Assembly: GCF_017874035.1 (NCBI RefSeq)
Contig: NZ_JAGGKV010000002.1
Location: forward strand, 248,001 to 312,000
From: Paenibacillus aceris
GTDB taxonomy: Bacteria; Bacillota; Bacilli; Paenibacillales; NBRC-103111
DNA: 64,000 bases
Direction: 5' to 3'
The notes beneath the pieces are model-generated. The model was not told the DNA's origin, searched no databases, and saw only the letters and a list, made by a program, of their open reading frames with translations. Below are positions 1-8,222 of this stretch, piece after piece. Both the position numbers and the translations under genes were made by a program. Positions within the stretch are counted from its first letter, which is position 1. Each line of letters opens with the position of its first letter.

Positions 1-1181
1 TCTGCCTGAAAAGCAGTAAGCCGCTTTTCCGTCTCTAAGGCAGTCTGAGCTGCTCTGGAGAAGAATCCTACCTTAAACCCCGGCTTTCGGCTCTCCAAAT
101 AGGCGTGAGCCTGATCCCGGGTCAAGGCTGGCGTTATGTTGGCATTCTCGATGATCGCGCCAACTTCCTTGCGGAGTCCTGCCGTCAATGCTTCCGGCAG
201 TGCTTTCAAAGCTGCAAGCTCCTGTTGTTTGGCAGCAGCCTGCGCCTCAAGTTCCTGCACATCGCCTTCCTGGCTGATTAGCTCCATCAGCTCTTCTTTC
301 TGCGGCTCATGCTGCTCAGCAAGCCATTTGCCGTGCTCAGCTGCAAGGTATCGCGCAGACGCGTCAATGCTAAAGCTGCGCAGCTCATCGCCTTGCTCGA
401 TCAACCGATTAAGGAGCCATTGCAGCTTCCCATACTCGTTATGAGGATGATTCGGCTCCTTCATTGTGACGAAGAGCAGATCATCCGGCTCAATGCCCCA
501 ATTCAAAAAGGCTTGCTTCGTACCCTCCTGATACTGCGAGAATGGCAGCTCCCACTCTTTGTGCTTATCAATCATATTAACAACGAGATAGAGCGGTTTG
601 CCCCACTCCTTCATTTTCTTCGTGAACGCGAGATTTACTTCAGATTGCACATGATTGTAATCCATCACATAGAACACGACATCCGCCAAATGTAAGGCAG
701 ATTCCGTAGATTTATGATGGGCATCATCCGTAGAGTCAATTCCCGGAGTATCCAGAAGAGCCGTATGCTTGCCCAGAAAACCAATAGGGAATGAAATCTC
801 TACGGTTTCAATATCCGTTCCGTTCACGCAATAAGCTTCTAACTCATCAAGCGGAATCGTATTGGTCAGCCCCTGCGTACTTGCATGGCGGTGCGTCACG
901 TGAGCGCCCGGCGCTCCGTTACGAATACTTACGATATTCGCACTTGTTGGAATTGGAGAGGATGGCAGCAACGCGTGCCCGCAAAGTTGGTTAATTAAGG
1001 TTGATTTCCCCGCAGAAAAATGACCACAGAAGGCAATATTCATCCTTCCTGCATCAATCTTAACCAGCAGTTGCTCCAATTTGCTTGCGTTGTCCAGATC
1101 CCCTGTTGCTTGCAGTTTTGCTTTCATCTTCCTGATCGCATCCGGCATGACCGAGATGCTTGTATCTATCGCTTGCGTCAT
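1..1181 (-). CDS. Dynamin family GTPase, N-terminal part (runs off the window)
   Basis: Reading from an ATG at 1181, an open frame continues through the window edge for about 393 residues. It has the dynamin-type G domain: P-loop GHFSAGKST at residues 53-61, G3 motif DTPG at 144-147 and G4 motif NMID at 202-205. A glutamine/glutamate-rich, probably coiled-coil region follows from about residue 280. Bacterial dynamin-like proteins (the B. subtilis DynA/YpbR type) bind and fuse or protect membranes; that role is inferred from family. The visible part covers a single G domain, so it cannot be said whether a second dynamin half follows as in DynA. The start is preceded by AAGGAG, and a terminator for the upstream gene lies about 60 bases before it, so it probably has its own promoter. 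Confidence 0.88.
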   Translation of the reverse strand, partial: MTQAIDTSISVMPDAIRKMKAKLQATGDLDNASKLEQLLVKIDAGRMNIAFCGHFSAGKSTLINQLCGHALLPSSPIPTSANIVSIRNGAPGAHVTHRHASTQGLTNTIPLDELEAYCVNGTDIETVEISFPIGFLGKHTALLDTPGIDSTDDAHHKSTESALHLADVVFYVMDYNHVQSEVNLAFTKKMKEWGKPLYLVVNMIDKHKEWELPFSQYQEGTKQAFLNWGIEPDDLLFVTMKEPNHPHNEYGKLQWLLNRLIEQGDELRSFSIDASARYLAAEHGKWLAEQHEPQKEELMELISQEGDVQELEAQAAAKQQELAALKALPEALTAGLRKEVGAIIENANITPALTRDQAHAYLESRKPGFKVGFFSRAAQTALETEKRLTAFQA

Positions 1182-1240
1182 TCGTCCGTTCCGCTCCTTA
1201 TTTACCGCTCTTCTATTCCATTCTCTTTATGATGATACAG

Positions 1241-1265
1241 AAAAAAATCTCCCAGAGGGAGATTT
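1241..1265 (-). terminator. Rho-independent terminator of the 91-residue gene
   Basis: On the minus strand ATCTCCC and GGGAGAT form a 7-base stem extended by A-T pairs, followed by a run of T. It lies just past the stop of the small gene ending at 1272 and ahead of the dynamin gene. Confidence 0.75.
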
Positions 1266-1271
1266 AATTTT

Positions 1272-1547
1272 TTAGGACATAACTACTTTTTCTTTTTCAG
1301 GCAAGAAAATTTCGAATACGTCACGATGCTGCAAAATCGTAATGTCCGAATCCTTCACCTTCATTACAACGACCTCAGTTTTCGTTTTCATTTTGTCTAT
1401 GTAATTCTGAGGAACCTCACCTGATTCACTGACTGTTACACCTTCAATGACTTTTTCCTCATTATCGGCTAATGGAGTATTAATCACCTGTTCAAAAATA
1501 TCAGAGAATAGTTCAAAGCTATTAGTGTATACGGCGATGCATTTCAT
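1272..1547 (-). CDS. Conserved small protein of unknown function (91 aa)
   Basis: A 91-residue protein beginning MKCIAVYTNSFE, with GGATGG upstream of the ATG. It has no signal peptide or membrane segment. It alternates short beta-like and charged helical stretches and ends in a Lys/Glu-rich tail. I recall similar small proteins in Paenibacillus that are often annotated as an NAD/NADP transhydrogenase alpha subunit; nothing here resembles a Rossmann nucleotide site, so I do not carry that name over. It lies 25 bases downstream of nth on the same strand and ends in its own terminator, so co-transcription with nth is likely. Coding status is supported by the ribosome binding site, the terminator and conserved-looking composition. 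Confidence 0.7.
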   Translation of the reverse strand: MKCIAVYTNSFELFSDIFEQVINTPLADNEEKVIEGVTVSESGEVPQNYIDKMKTKTEVVVMKVKDSDITILQHRDVFEIFLPEKEKVVMS

Positions 1548-1572
1548 TCAAATCCCATCCTTTGTCTGCATA

Positions 1573-2244
1573 TCATTTGTTTGTAATAGTTTTCCTAGTT
1601 GTACTTGGTTTCATACGTTTCTTACCCTCACGGCAGTTATCCAAGAGTGGACATACCTGACATTGCGGGTTCTGCGCTTTGCAATGATACCTGCCAAAAA
1701 AGATTAGTCGGTGATGGGTCTGCGTCCACTCTTCTCGTGGAACCTTCTTCATCAGCTTCTTCTCTACTTCAAGTACCGAATCATCGGGGCTGACTAATCC
1801 CAATCTTTTGGATACTCGCTCTACATGGGTGTCTACCGCAATTGCCGGGACACCGAAAGCGTTTGATACAACGACATTTGCCGTTTTGCGGCCTACACCA
1901 GGCAGCTCGACTAATTGTTCGTGCTTTTCTGGAATCTCGCCATCAAACTTGTCCAGTAGCAGTTGACACAATTTTTGAATATTGCTTGCTTTATTCCGAA
2001 ATAGTCCAATCCGGCGAATGTCTTGCTCCAGTTCCTCCAAGGGAACGGCCAAGTAATCTTCGGGCCGCTTATATTTCTGAAATAAATCCAATGTCACCTT
2101 ATTTACGGTTTCATCAGTGCATTGCGCGGATAGCAAAACAGCAATCGTTAATTCAAAAGGATTACTGTGACGCAGCTCGCAATGAGCATCCGGAAAGAGT
2201 TCACCAATAGTATCCAAAATATGCCTTACAAGCTTCTGCGTCAT
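1573..2244 (-). CDS. nth: Endonuclease III (DNA glycosylase/AP lyase)
   Basis: Base-excision repair enzyme that removes oxidised pyrimidines and nicks abasic sites. The 223-residue protein matches the family in length. The helix-hairpin-helix is LPGVGRKTANVV with catalytic Lys120, and Asp138 sits in AVDTHV, both at the numbering of the E. coli enzyme. The [4Fe-4S] cluster ligands Cys188, 195, 198 and 204 have the classic C-x6-C-x2-C-x5-C spacing. AAGGAAG precedes the ATG. In B. subtilis nth follows dnaD directly; here dnaD is about 26 kb away, so the locus has been broken. A perfect inverted repeat overlaps the likely promoter (2291-2320). Confidence 0.97.
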   Translation of the reverse strand: MTQKLVRHILDTIGELFPDAHCELRHSNPFELTIAVLLSAQCTDETVNKVTLDLFQKYKRPEDYLAVPLEELEQDIRRIGLFRNKASNIQKLCQLLLDKFDGEIPEKHEQLVELPGVGRKTANVVVSNAFGVPAIAVDTHVERVSKRLGLVSPDDSVLEVEKKLMKKVPREEWTQTHHRLIFFGRYHCKAQNPQCQVCPLLDNCREGKKRMKPSTTRKTITNK

Positions 2245-2290
2245 GTCTTTGCTTCCTTAGGGTCGTAATATTCTTCAGTTTAGCGAATTG

Positions 2291-2320
2291 TGACGCTAGA
2301 ATCAATGCTTGTTAGCGTCA
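2291..2320. promoter_or_regulatory. Inverted repeat over the probable nth promoter
   Basis: TGACGCTA at 2291-2298 and TAGCGTCA at 2313-2320 are perfect 8-base inverted arms with a 14-base spacer. On the minus strand TTGACG (-35 like) and TAGCGT (-10 like, weak) are 17 bases apart and both fall inside the arms. The layout suggests an operator over the nth promoter, 46 bases before the nth start. Binding by a regulator is inferred. Confidence 0.45.
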
Positions 2321-2361
2321 AAATGCGAACATTTTCTAAAAAATTGCCATATTTATTTTTA

Positions 2362-2415
2362 AAATAGTAAAAAACCGCCTGCATCCGGAGCTAGGCTCCT
2401 ACGATACAGACGGTT
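2362..2415 (-). terminator. Rho-independent terminator of the SLH gene
   Basis: On the minus strand AACCGTCTGTATC pairs with GATGCAGGCGGTT through two G-T wobbles, with an inner GGAGC/GCTCC hairpin, then a T-rich tract. The mismatches are wobbles only on the minus strand, which gives its direction. It ends the gene stopping at 2438. Confidence 0.85.
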
Positions 2416-2437
2416 GCAACACTGGTTTTGTTCAAAA

Positions 2438-5152
2438 CTATTTCTCGATCTCAACAATTTTATTATCCAGAACATAAATCGTCACTTGATCGCCGGAAAC
2501 AAAAGATGAAGCACCCACAACTTCCGTCCCTGTATGGTAATAAGCTCTTGGGAAAAGGCTATAGGAATTTTTATCGCCGGCAGTTGTTGCTTTTAGATAC
2601 ATTTGATTCACAATTGAACTGTAGTTATCAACTTCACGTTTAGATACAGCAGCAACTTGGATCATCAGCTTGTCATTTGCGTCTTTCATCACTTGTACGC
2701 GATCGCCAACCTTAATGGACGCGAAATTATAATCCGTGCCGCCATTCAGCTTAACGCCGTAATTGGTTCCTGCATTAATGACTTGACTTTTACCAGTAAA
2801 ATCTTGAACGGTCAACGAGGAGCTAGCCGCATTCACAGCTGTTACTTTCCCGATTACCGGCGTAACGATCTCAGCTTTGACAACTGTTGCGCCTTTGAAC
2901 GAAAGCTTCACATAGTCATCCAAGGCAATATCATTGATCGAGCCTGCGCTTTGGTCCGGCTTCACGATCGATACACCGTCCAATGAGACGACATACTGCG
3001 TATTCGCATCATCGGTCACAGTAATTTGCTTGGAATTCACATTTGTCAAAATCGTTTTGTACAAATCCGTTTTACTTGTTGTAATTTTAGTTACGATGCT
3101 TTGGTCGAAACTAATTTGAAGTGAGATGTTATCTCCGACTTTGAGATCGGAAAGCGTACTATTCGGCTTATTCGCCAACTCAACGGTAGGTGCATACGTC
3201 AGCTTGAACGACAGGCTTTGGCCGCTGTCCGTTTTTAGCGTAATATCGTTCGTTTGCAGATTTAATTGTGTGATTGAGCCGTTAAGCTGCGTTGACATTT
3301 GAACTTGTGTAACCTTCTTTTGTGAGACAAGCAAATCTACATATTTACCAATTGTAAATGTACCGCTAAAGTTAGATAAAGGAAGTTTAGTGCCTGCATA
3401 TGAAATCGATACGTTATCAGTCAAAATATAAGCATGTGGTTCACCTTTATTATCGATAACCGAAAGCAGCTTCAAGTTCTGATCGTAGCCAACAATTTTA
3501 GCAAAATATAAATTTTCAATGGAGCGATTTGTAACTGTAATCAATGTTACTTTATTATTGAGAACATCCAGTTTCAACTGATCGCCAGCAGCAAGATCAT
3601 AAATACTTGCGTTAGTTAAACCATTGATGACAACTTTAACATTCTCATTCAATTCATAAGCATCAACAGGTTTTCCAGTTGTTTTATTTATCAATAAAGT
3701 AGATTTATCTTCAGAAAATTCTTTAAAAGTCCCCTCAACGCTAACGCCAACATCCGCCTGCTTCTTAACGGAAATCTTCACAACTTCGCTGTTTTTAACC
3801 GAATATTCAACGACATCTCCGACATGCAGCGAATTCAAATCGACCAAACTGTTATCCGTCGAAGTAATTATAATTGCGGAGGAGAAGGTGTACGATTCCG
3901 GCAGACCCGACTCGTTCTCTAGAAGCGTAATTTGCGCTGAATCTTTATTAAGTGTTTGAATTGCGCCATTTGCTGTTTTGTTGACAGGCACCTGCTTCAC
4001 GATGATCGAGGTATACTTATCCGTTTTGACAATTTTACTTTTGCGCAATTGAATCGTGCTGCCTGTTACGATATCTCCAAGGCTTAGGCCGCGACCTTCC
4101 GAATCGGTTACTGCTACATCCGCAGCCAAATCATAGCTCTCAAAATCATCCAACGTAGCTTTCAGGGAGCCCATGTTTAATTTGAGCAATTTCCCCTCTT
4201 GAATATCCAACTGCAACTCGTCTTTAATGATTTCAACATAATAGGCCACGCCATTCACTTCAACGATCGAAACTTCATATGTTTCTTCAAGCTCTTTCGG
4301 ATCAATCGCAGTATCATTCTTGTTTCCGTAGAAAACTGTATTTGGCGAAAGCTTATATGTACTTGTATTTCCCTCTTTATCCATTAGCCCAATCGTTCCG
4401 CTGGTGAGGTTTGTCAAGTACCCTTTCTTCGCATGCGCCGGTAAAGATGTTAAATCTTTCTGTGAGCGGCTTAGGAATGCGGCCATTTGGGCGCGTGTTA
4501 CCGCTCCTTTAGGCTGGAAAGTTCCGTCTTCAAAGCCATCAACTACCTTCAATGCAACTGCGGCATTTACATACCCTAGTGTTGACGTGCTGATTTCGTT
4601 ATTATCGTTAAAAGTAGTTGGCGTTTGCGATAAACTTTGGGCGAATGCGCCTTTACCGATCGCGCGAATAACAATCTCAGCCACCCATTCTCTGGATGCC
4701 TTACGCTGGCCCCACTTCTCTTTGGACTTATCGTTCAGGCTTCTTTCCTTCTCTTCTTCGTTAGAAATTAATCCTTTTTGCAGGGCAACCGCTACATAAT
4801 TTCGGGCATAGTTGTCAACCAGCATGAAATCAGGAAAAACAGTCGTTGTTGTCATTGAATTAACTTCATCCTGCAAGCCCATCATACGAACTGCCATAAT
4901 AAGTACGTCTTGCTGAGAAACCGAATTTTCAGCGCGGTAAGCACCATCTTCATATCCTTCGATAATTCCTTCCAAGGCAAGCTTGGAAATATGGCGAATT
5001 CCCCAATAGTCAGACTTTACGTCCGGGAAAGAAAGCTTTACGTTTTTTGTTGATGAACCATTCGTGGTCTCTGCGGCAAGAGCCGGTGTCCCTGCTAAGC
5101 TTGTTACAATTAATGAACTTACAATTGCGCTTGCCAATTTCTTATTTCTCAT
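2438..5152 (-). CDS. S-layer homology (SLH) domain surface protein with repeated beta modules (904 aa)
   Basis: Secreted wall-anchored protein. Residues 1-27 are a signal peptide ending around ALA-AE. Three SLH domains follow at about 43-90, 105-165 and 180-230, the last with GFEDGTFQPKGAVTRAQMA; SLH domains bind pyruvylated secondary wall polymer. From about residue 240 to 840 the protein is built of roughly eight diverged modules of 70-75 residues, with a pattern like G-x-I, ITL, Y-x-L, a DL-x-x-GD turn, then V-x-x-I, which predicts repeated beta domains. There are no catalytic motifs. It is the last gene of a probable amidase-GerMN-SLH unit (29 bases after the GerMN gene) and has a strong terminator. 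GAGGAG lies 12 bases before the ATG. The substrate or partner is unknown. Confidence 0.9.
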   Translation of the reverse strand: MRNKKLASAIVSSLIVTSLAGTPALAAETTNGSSTKNVKLSFPDVKSDYWGIRHISKLALEGIIEGYEDGAYRAENSVSQQDVLIMAVRMMGLQDEVNSMTTTTVFPDFMLVDNYARNYVAVALQKGLISNEEEKERSLNDKSKEKWGQRKASREWVAEIVIRAIGKGAFAQSLSQTPTTFNDNNEISTSTLGYVNAAVALKVVDGFEDGTFQPKGAVTRAQMAAFLSRSQKDLTSLPAHAKKGYLTNLTSGTIGLMDKEGNTSTYKLSPNTVFYGNKNDTAIDPKELEETYEVSIVEVNGVAYYVEIIKDELQLDIQEGKLLKLNMGSLKATLDDFESYDLAADVAVTDSEGRGLSLGDIVTGSTIQLRKSKIVKTDKYTSIIVKQVPVNKTANGAIQTLNKDSAQITLLENESGLPESYTFSSAIIITSTDNSLVDLNSLHVGDVVEYSVKNSEVVKISVKKQADVGVSVEGTFKEFSEDKSTLLINKTTGKPVDAYELNENVKVVINGLTNASIYDLAAGDQLKLDVLNNKVTLITVTNRSIENLYFAKIVGYDQNLKLLSVIDNKGEPHAYILTDNVSISYAGTKLPLSNFSGTFTIGKYVDLLVSQKKVTQVQMSTQLNGSITQLNLQTNDITLKTDSGQSLSFKLTYAPTVELANKPNSTLSDLKVGDNISLQISFDQSIVTKITTSKTDLYKTILTNVNSKQITVTDDANTQYVVSLDGVSIVKPDQSAGSINDIALDDYVKLSFKGATVVKAEIVTPVIGKVTAVNAASSSLTVQDFTGKSQVINAGTNYGVKLNGGTDYNFASIKVGDRVQVMKDANDKLMIQVAAVSKREVDNYSSIVNQMYLKATTAGDKNSYSLFPRAYYHTGTEVVGASSFVSGDQVTIYVLDNKIVEIEK

Positions 5153-5181
5153 CGTTCGTATAAACTCCTCTGCTATTCCTT

Positions 5182-5772
5182 TTAATTAGGCCGTTTGATT
5201 GGGTATGGCAGCTCAATATGCCCCATTAAGCTATCCACTTGTTTACCATCCTTGAGGATGTACAAAGCTTTTACTTCTGGAAATTGAAATACTGTTTTTT
5301 TCAGCGCTTGCAGGAACAGTTCTTCTCCGGGCGCGCCCAGTTGCGTTTTGGGGCCAAAAGCGAGATCAACTTTCAACTCACCTTTGTCCTTATCAAAAGC
5401 CGCGCTTGTAAACTTCAAATCATCAAACAATGGTATCGCTTTAGAATCATCACTCTTCTTGAGTGCATTGAGGGCAGCTCCATATACATCTGCATCCTTT
5501 TTGTAGGAAATCGTAACTTCTTTCTCTACAAGCTTCATTTCATCCTGGTCGCTATAAAAGGCTTTGACCTTTTTTTGCAGTACAGGTTCAGGTGTAGGAG
5601 TCGCTGCAACGGTTGGCACAGGACTCTGAACCGCAGGTGTCGAGATCGAGTCCGCAGTTGGTTGCGGAGCATTACCGCTTACCAGTTGGTTTTTTTGACC
5701 GCAGGCAGTTATAGACAATGTAATGGCACTTACAAGAAGTGCCCCTTGTATGAAGCGTTTTTTTTGGGTCAA
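5182..5772 (-). CDS. GerMN-domain lipoprotein (196 aa)
   Basis: N-terminal hydrophobic segment ending in a lipobox-like ITAC predicts a diacylglyceryl-cysteine lipoprotein. A Pro/Thr/Ala-rich linker (about residues 30-65) leads to a GerMN-type domain with FYSDQDEMKLV near its start and KALYILKDGKQVDSL near its end. GerMN domains occur in the spore-germination protein GerM and in wall-associated lipoproteins; ligand binding at the cell surface is the usual suggestion. The start is placed at TTG (5772), 8 bases after AAGGAG, rather than at the GTG at 5781 that abuts the ribosome site. A small hairpin GTTTTGC-TAA-GCAAAAC sits just upstream of that site. It lies between an amidase gene and an SLH gene on the same strand, which suggests a joint role at the cell wall. 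Confidence 0.85.
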   Translation of the reverse strand: MTQKKRFIQGALLVSAITLSITACGQKNQLVSGNAPQPTADSISTPAVQSPVPTVAATPTPEPVLQKKVKAFYSDQDEMKLVEKEVTISYKKDADVYGAALNALKKSDDSKAIPLFDDLKFTSAAFDKDKGELKVDLAFGPKTQLGAPGEELFLQALKKTVFQFPEVKALYILKDGKQVDSLMGHIELPYPIKRPN

Positions 5773-5841
5773 TTCACTCACTCCTTCGCGTTTTGCTTAG
5801 CAAAACTAGCATCGTAGCATTAAAATTAGAGTTCTCCCCTC

Positions 5842-7347
5842 TTATTTGAGGTTCAAGTATTCTTTGATAGCAGCAACGAGAGCTGAGGCTAACTTGTCCT
5901 GGAACGCATCCTTATACATCGCAGTTTCATCGTTCTTATTAGACAAATACCCCACTTCCAGCAGAACAGCCGGCATGGTCGTTTTCGTGATGACTCTAAA
6001 ATCAGCTTCGCGTACTTTGCGATCAGGGAATCCTGTAGCCGCAACCGCATTTTTGTGAATGACATTCGCAAAAGCTGCGCTTTCCGGTCTGTTGTAGTAC
6101 GTTTCTGTGCCGGATACCGTAGCCTTAGCACTGTTACCGTGAATAGATAAGAAAAGGTCCGATTGAATGTTATTTGCAAAAGAAACCCGGTCATCCAGCG
6201 GAATGAACGTATCATCAGAACGAGTCATCAGGACATTAAGACGCTTGTCCTGAAGGAGAAGCTGCTCTACCTTCTTCGCTGTAGACAGTGTAAAATCCTT
6301 CTCATGTCTGCCCGTTATGGATAATGCGCCTGGATCGTTGTCGCCGTGACCCGCATCGATAACGACCGTTAACTGATGTTCTCCGATTGTAGCTTTCCAT
6401 TGATTAGGGAGCTTTGAAGGCTGAACCTTAACATCTGCGGAGCTTTTTAGATCCAAAATAATTCTCACAGTAGCTGGATTATCTTTGAAATTGGAAAAGC
6501 GCACCTTCTCAACAAGCGGATGGTTGGACGCCATCTCTCCCGCATTTTTAACGAGCAATTTCTGAAGAGGCTCATCTAGGGTTGTATTTGGGAAATCAAA
6601 TACAATCCGATTTGGATTGGCTAATTTCATCGTTGTCGGAACGAGCGTGCCGTCTTTGGCGTTAACCGTGATATCCTTGTCCGTCAGCACGATCGAGGTT
6701 AACAAATGAATGCTGGGATCCGGTTTAATAGTCCCTGTCCCTGTCCCTGTGCCAGTTCCGGTTCCAGATCCAGTGCCAGATCCATTTCCAGTTCCTGTAC
6801 CAGTTCCGGTACCATCCCCTGGTTTTGAGGGGGTTGTAGTCGGCGGCGTAACCGGCGGTTTATCATCCACAACATCAACTGGACCTGTTACTGGCTTGGA
6901 GTCGTTATCGTCTTTTTGATACATATGAACGGACGAGGTGGATGCGTCCCATGTAAATTCAATACCCAATTGCTCGCCAATGAAACGGAGCGGAAGCATC
7001 GTATTGCCTTTGTCAATGATCGGGGCAACCTCCATGTCTTCCTTTTTACCTTTTATCAGCGCCGTTTTGCTGTCGATCACCAATTGAATGTTTGCATCGT
7101 CTTTGACAATCGTTACTTTGCGAGCAGCTTCGTCCCACGTGACCTTAGCGCCAATTTCTTCAACGATGATCCGTACCGGGACGATCGTATTTCCGCTAAT
7201 AATACGGGGCTGAACTTCATTCGAAACCAGCCTTTTTTCATTCATAAAGAGCTTAATCGTATTGGGAGCTTCAGCCCCCAGTACAGTTGTAGGGAGAAGC
7301 AGCAAACAAATCAGCAACATGAAACAAAATGCAGGAAATTTCATCAT
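5842..7347 (-). CDS. N-acetylmuramoyl-L-alanine amidase with stalk-like N-terminal domains (501 aa)
   Basis: Secreted peptidoglycan hydrolase that cuts the muramic acid-L-alanine bond. Domains in order: signal peptide (1-25), a copper-amine-oxidase-N-like pair of beta units (about 30-145) with the PVRxIxEExG and PLRFIGEQLG signatures, a Gly-Thr repeat linker (about 175-210), an AMIN domain (about 218-320) and an amidase_3 catalytic domain (about 330-498). Zinc and catalytic residues are visible as IDAGHG, the Glu of RHEKD, SIHGN and LEVGYLSN. AGAGGTGA precedes two adjacent ATGs (7347, 7344); either could start the protein. It is first in the amidase-GerMN-SLH run. AMIN domains target septal or wall polymers, so a role in cell separation or sporulation is plausible but unproven. 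Confidence 0.92.
   Translation of the reverse strand: MMKFPAFCFMLLICLLLLPTTVLGAEAPNTIKLFMNEKRLVSNEVQPRIISGNTIVPVRIIVEEIGAKVTWDEAARKVTIVKDDANIQLVIDSKTALIKGKKEDMEVAPIIDKGNTMLPLRFIGEQLGIEFTWDASTSSVHMYQKDDNDSKPVTGPVDVVDDKPPVTPPTTTPSKPGDGTGTGTGTGNGSGTGSGTGTGTGTGTGTIKPDPSIHLLTSIVLTDKDITVNAKDGTLVPTTMKLANPNRIVFDFPNTTLDEPLQKLLVKNAGEMASNHPLVEKVRFSNFKDNPATVRIILDLKSSADVKVQPSKLPNQWKATIGEHQLTVVIDAGHGDNDPGALSITGRHEKDFTLSTAKKVEQLLLQDKRLNVLMTRSDDTFIPLDDRVSFANNIQSDLFLSIHGNSAKATVSGTETYYNRPESAAFANVIHKNAVAATGFPDRKVREADFRVITKTTMPAVLLEVGYLSNKNDETAMYKDAFQDKLASALVAAIKEYLNLK
6731..6820 (-). repeat. Low-complexity repeat encoding the Gly-Thr linker of the amidase
   Basis: About 90 bases made of diverged 6-base units (variants of GGTACC, GGAACT, GGGACA on the coding strand) encode alternating Gly-Thr, Gly-Ser and Gly-Asn. 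The unit length is a multiple of three, so slippage would change linker length without breaking the frame. Confidence 0.8.
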
Positions 7348-7525
7348 TCACCTCTATGTAATGTCGGAATTATAGTCGTAATCACAAAAAATGAGATAAC
7401 CATCTCTCAAAACCTAGCAGCAATTGTCTTTAATGCTAAAATAGTCACTTTGCCCGACAGCATAACCTCCGTTCGTTCGACAATCTAGTAATCTATTAGA
7501 CGTAGCAAACTACCAAAAGTTGCAT

Positions 7526-7579
7526 AAAAAAACAACAAAAAAAGACGCATTCCATGGAATCCCCATAGAGATGCGTCTT
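7526..7579 (-). terminator. Terminator of leuCD
   Basis: AAGACGCAT (7542-7550) and ATGCGTCTT (7571-7579) are perfect 9-base arms, followed on the minus strand by TTTTTTTGTTGTTTTTTT. It sits 10 bases past the leuD stop. Confidence 0.9.
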
Positions 7580-7589
7580 CGATTAGAAC

Positions 7590-8195
7590 TTATTTATAAG
7601 CCAAACGCTTCGCGTGCGCTTGCTCGTATGCTGTAATTTTTTCTTCATGCTGTAATGTCAAACCGATATCATCCAAGCCTTGCAGCAAGAATTGACGGCG
7701 GTGCTCATCGATATTGAAGCTAATTTCCAACCCGTAGTTGTCAGTCAGTTTATTGTTTTCAAGATCAACATTCAGCTTGTAGCCTTCATATTGCGCTGTA
7801 CGGTTGAACAGTTCATCCACTTGCTCTTCCGATAGCTTGATCGGCAAAATGCTGTTTTTGAAGCAGTTGTTGTAAAAAATATCCGCATAAGAAGGGGCGA
7901 TAATGACTCGGAAGCCAAAATCTTGAATCGCCCATGGCGCGTGCTCACGGGAAGATCCGCAGCCGAAGTTCGCTCTGGAAAGCAACACGGAGGCGCCTTG
8001 GTAGCGATCCTGGTTCAGAGGAAAGCTCTCAATCACGTTACCCGCTTCATCCCATCTCCATTCGAAGAAAAGGAATTGGCCGAAACCGGAGCGCTCGATT
8101 CTTTTTAGAAATTGTTTAGGAATAATTGCATCTGTATCTACATTGACACGATCGACAGGGCCGACTAGGCCTGTATGTTGTTTGAAAGCTTCCAT
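7590..8195 (-). CDS. leuD: 3-isopropylmalate dehydratase small subunit
   Basis: Swivel-domain subunit of isopropylmalate isomerase, which converts 2-isopropylmalate to 3-isopropylmalate in leucine synthesis together with LeuC. The 201 residues are the normal size, with [14 protein letters not shown] near the N-terminus and the conserved [14 protein letters not shown] around residue 75. AAGGAG lies upstream of the ATG. The gene begins 27 bases after leuC stops, so the two are co-transcribed. No leuA, leuB or ilv gene is present in the window, so this pair is separated from the rest of the pathway. Confidence 0.97.
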   Translation of the reverse strand: MEAFKQHTGLVGPVDRVNVDTDAIIPKQFLKRIERSGFGQFLFFEWRWDEAGNVIESFPLNQDRYQGASVLLSRANFGCGSSREHAPWAIQDFGFRVIIAPSYADIFYNNCFKNSILPIKLSEEQVDELFNRTAQYEGYKLNVDLENNKLTDNYGLEISFNIDEHRRQFLLQGLDDIGLTLQHEEKITAYEQAHAKRLAYK

Positions 8196-8222
8196 GTTTT
8201 CATTCTCCTTAATCAGCCAAAA

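Noticed and set aside
1272..1547. Naming the 91-residue protein an NAD(P) transhydrogenase alpha subunit
   Set aside because: It is far too short, with no Rossmann motif or membrane part; the name seems to be an inherited misannotation.
5239..5817. 192-codon plus-strand open frame opposite the GerMN gene
   Set aside because: It is antisense to a well-supported lipoprotein gene, has no ribosome site, and its product is rich in Phe, Cys and Arg without family features.
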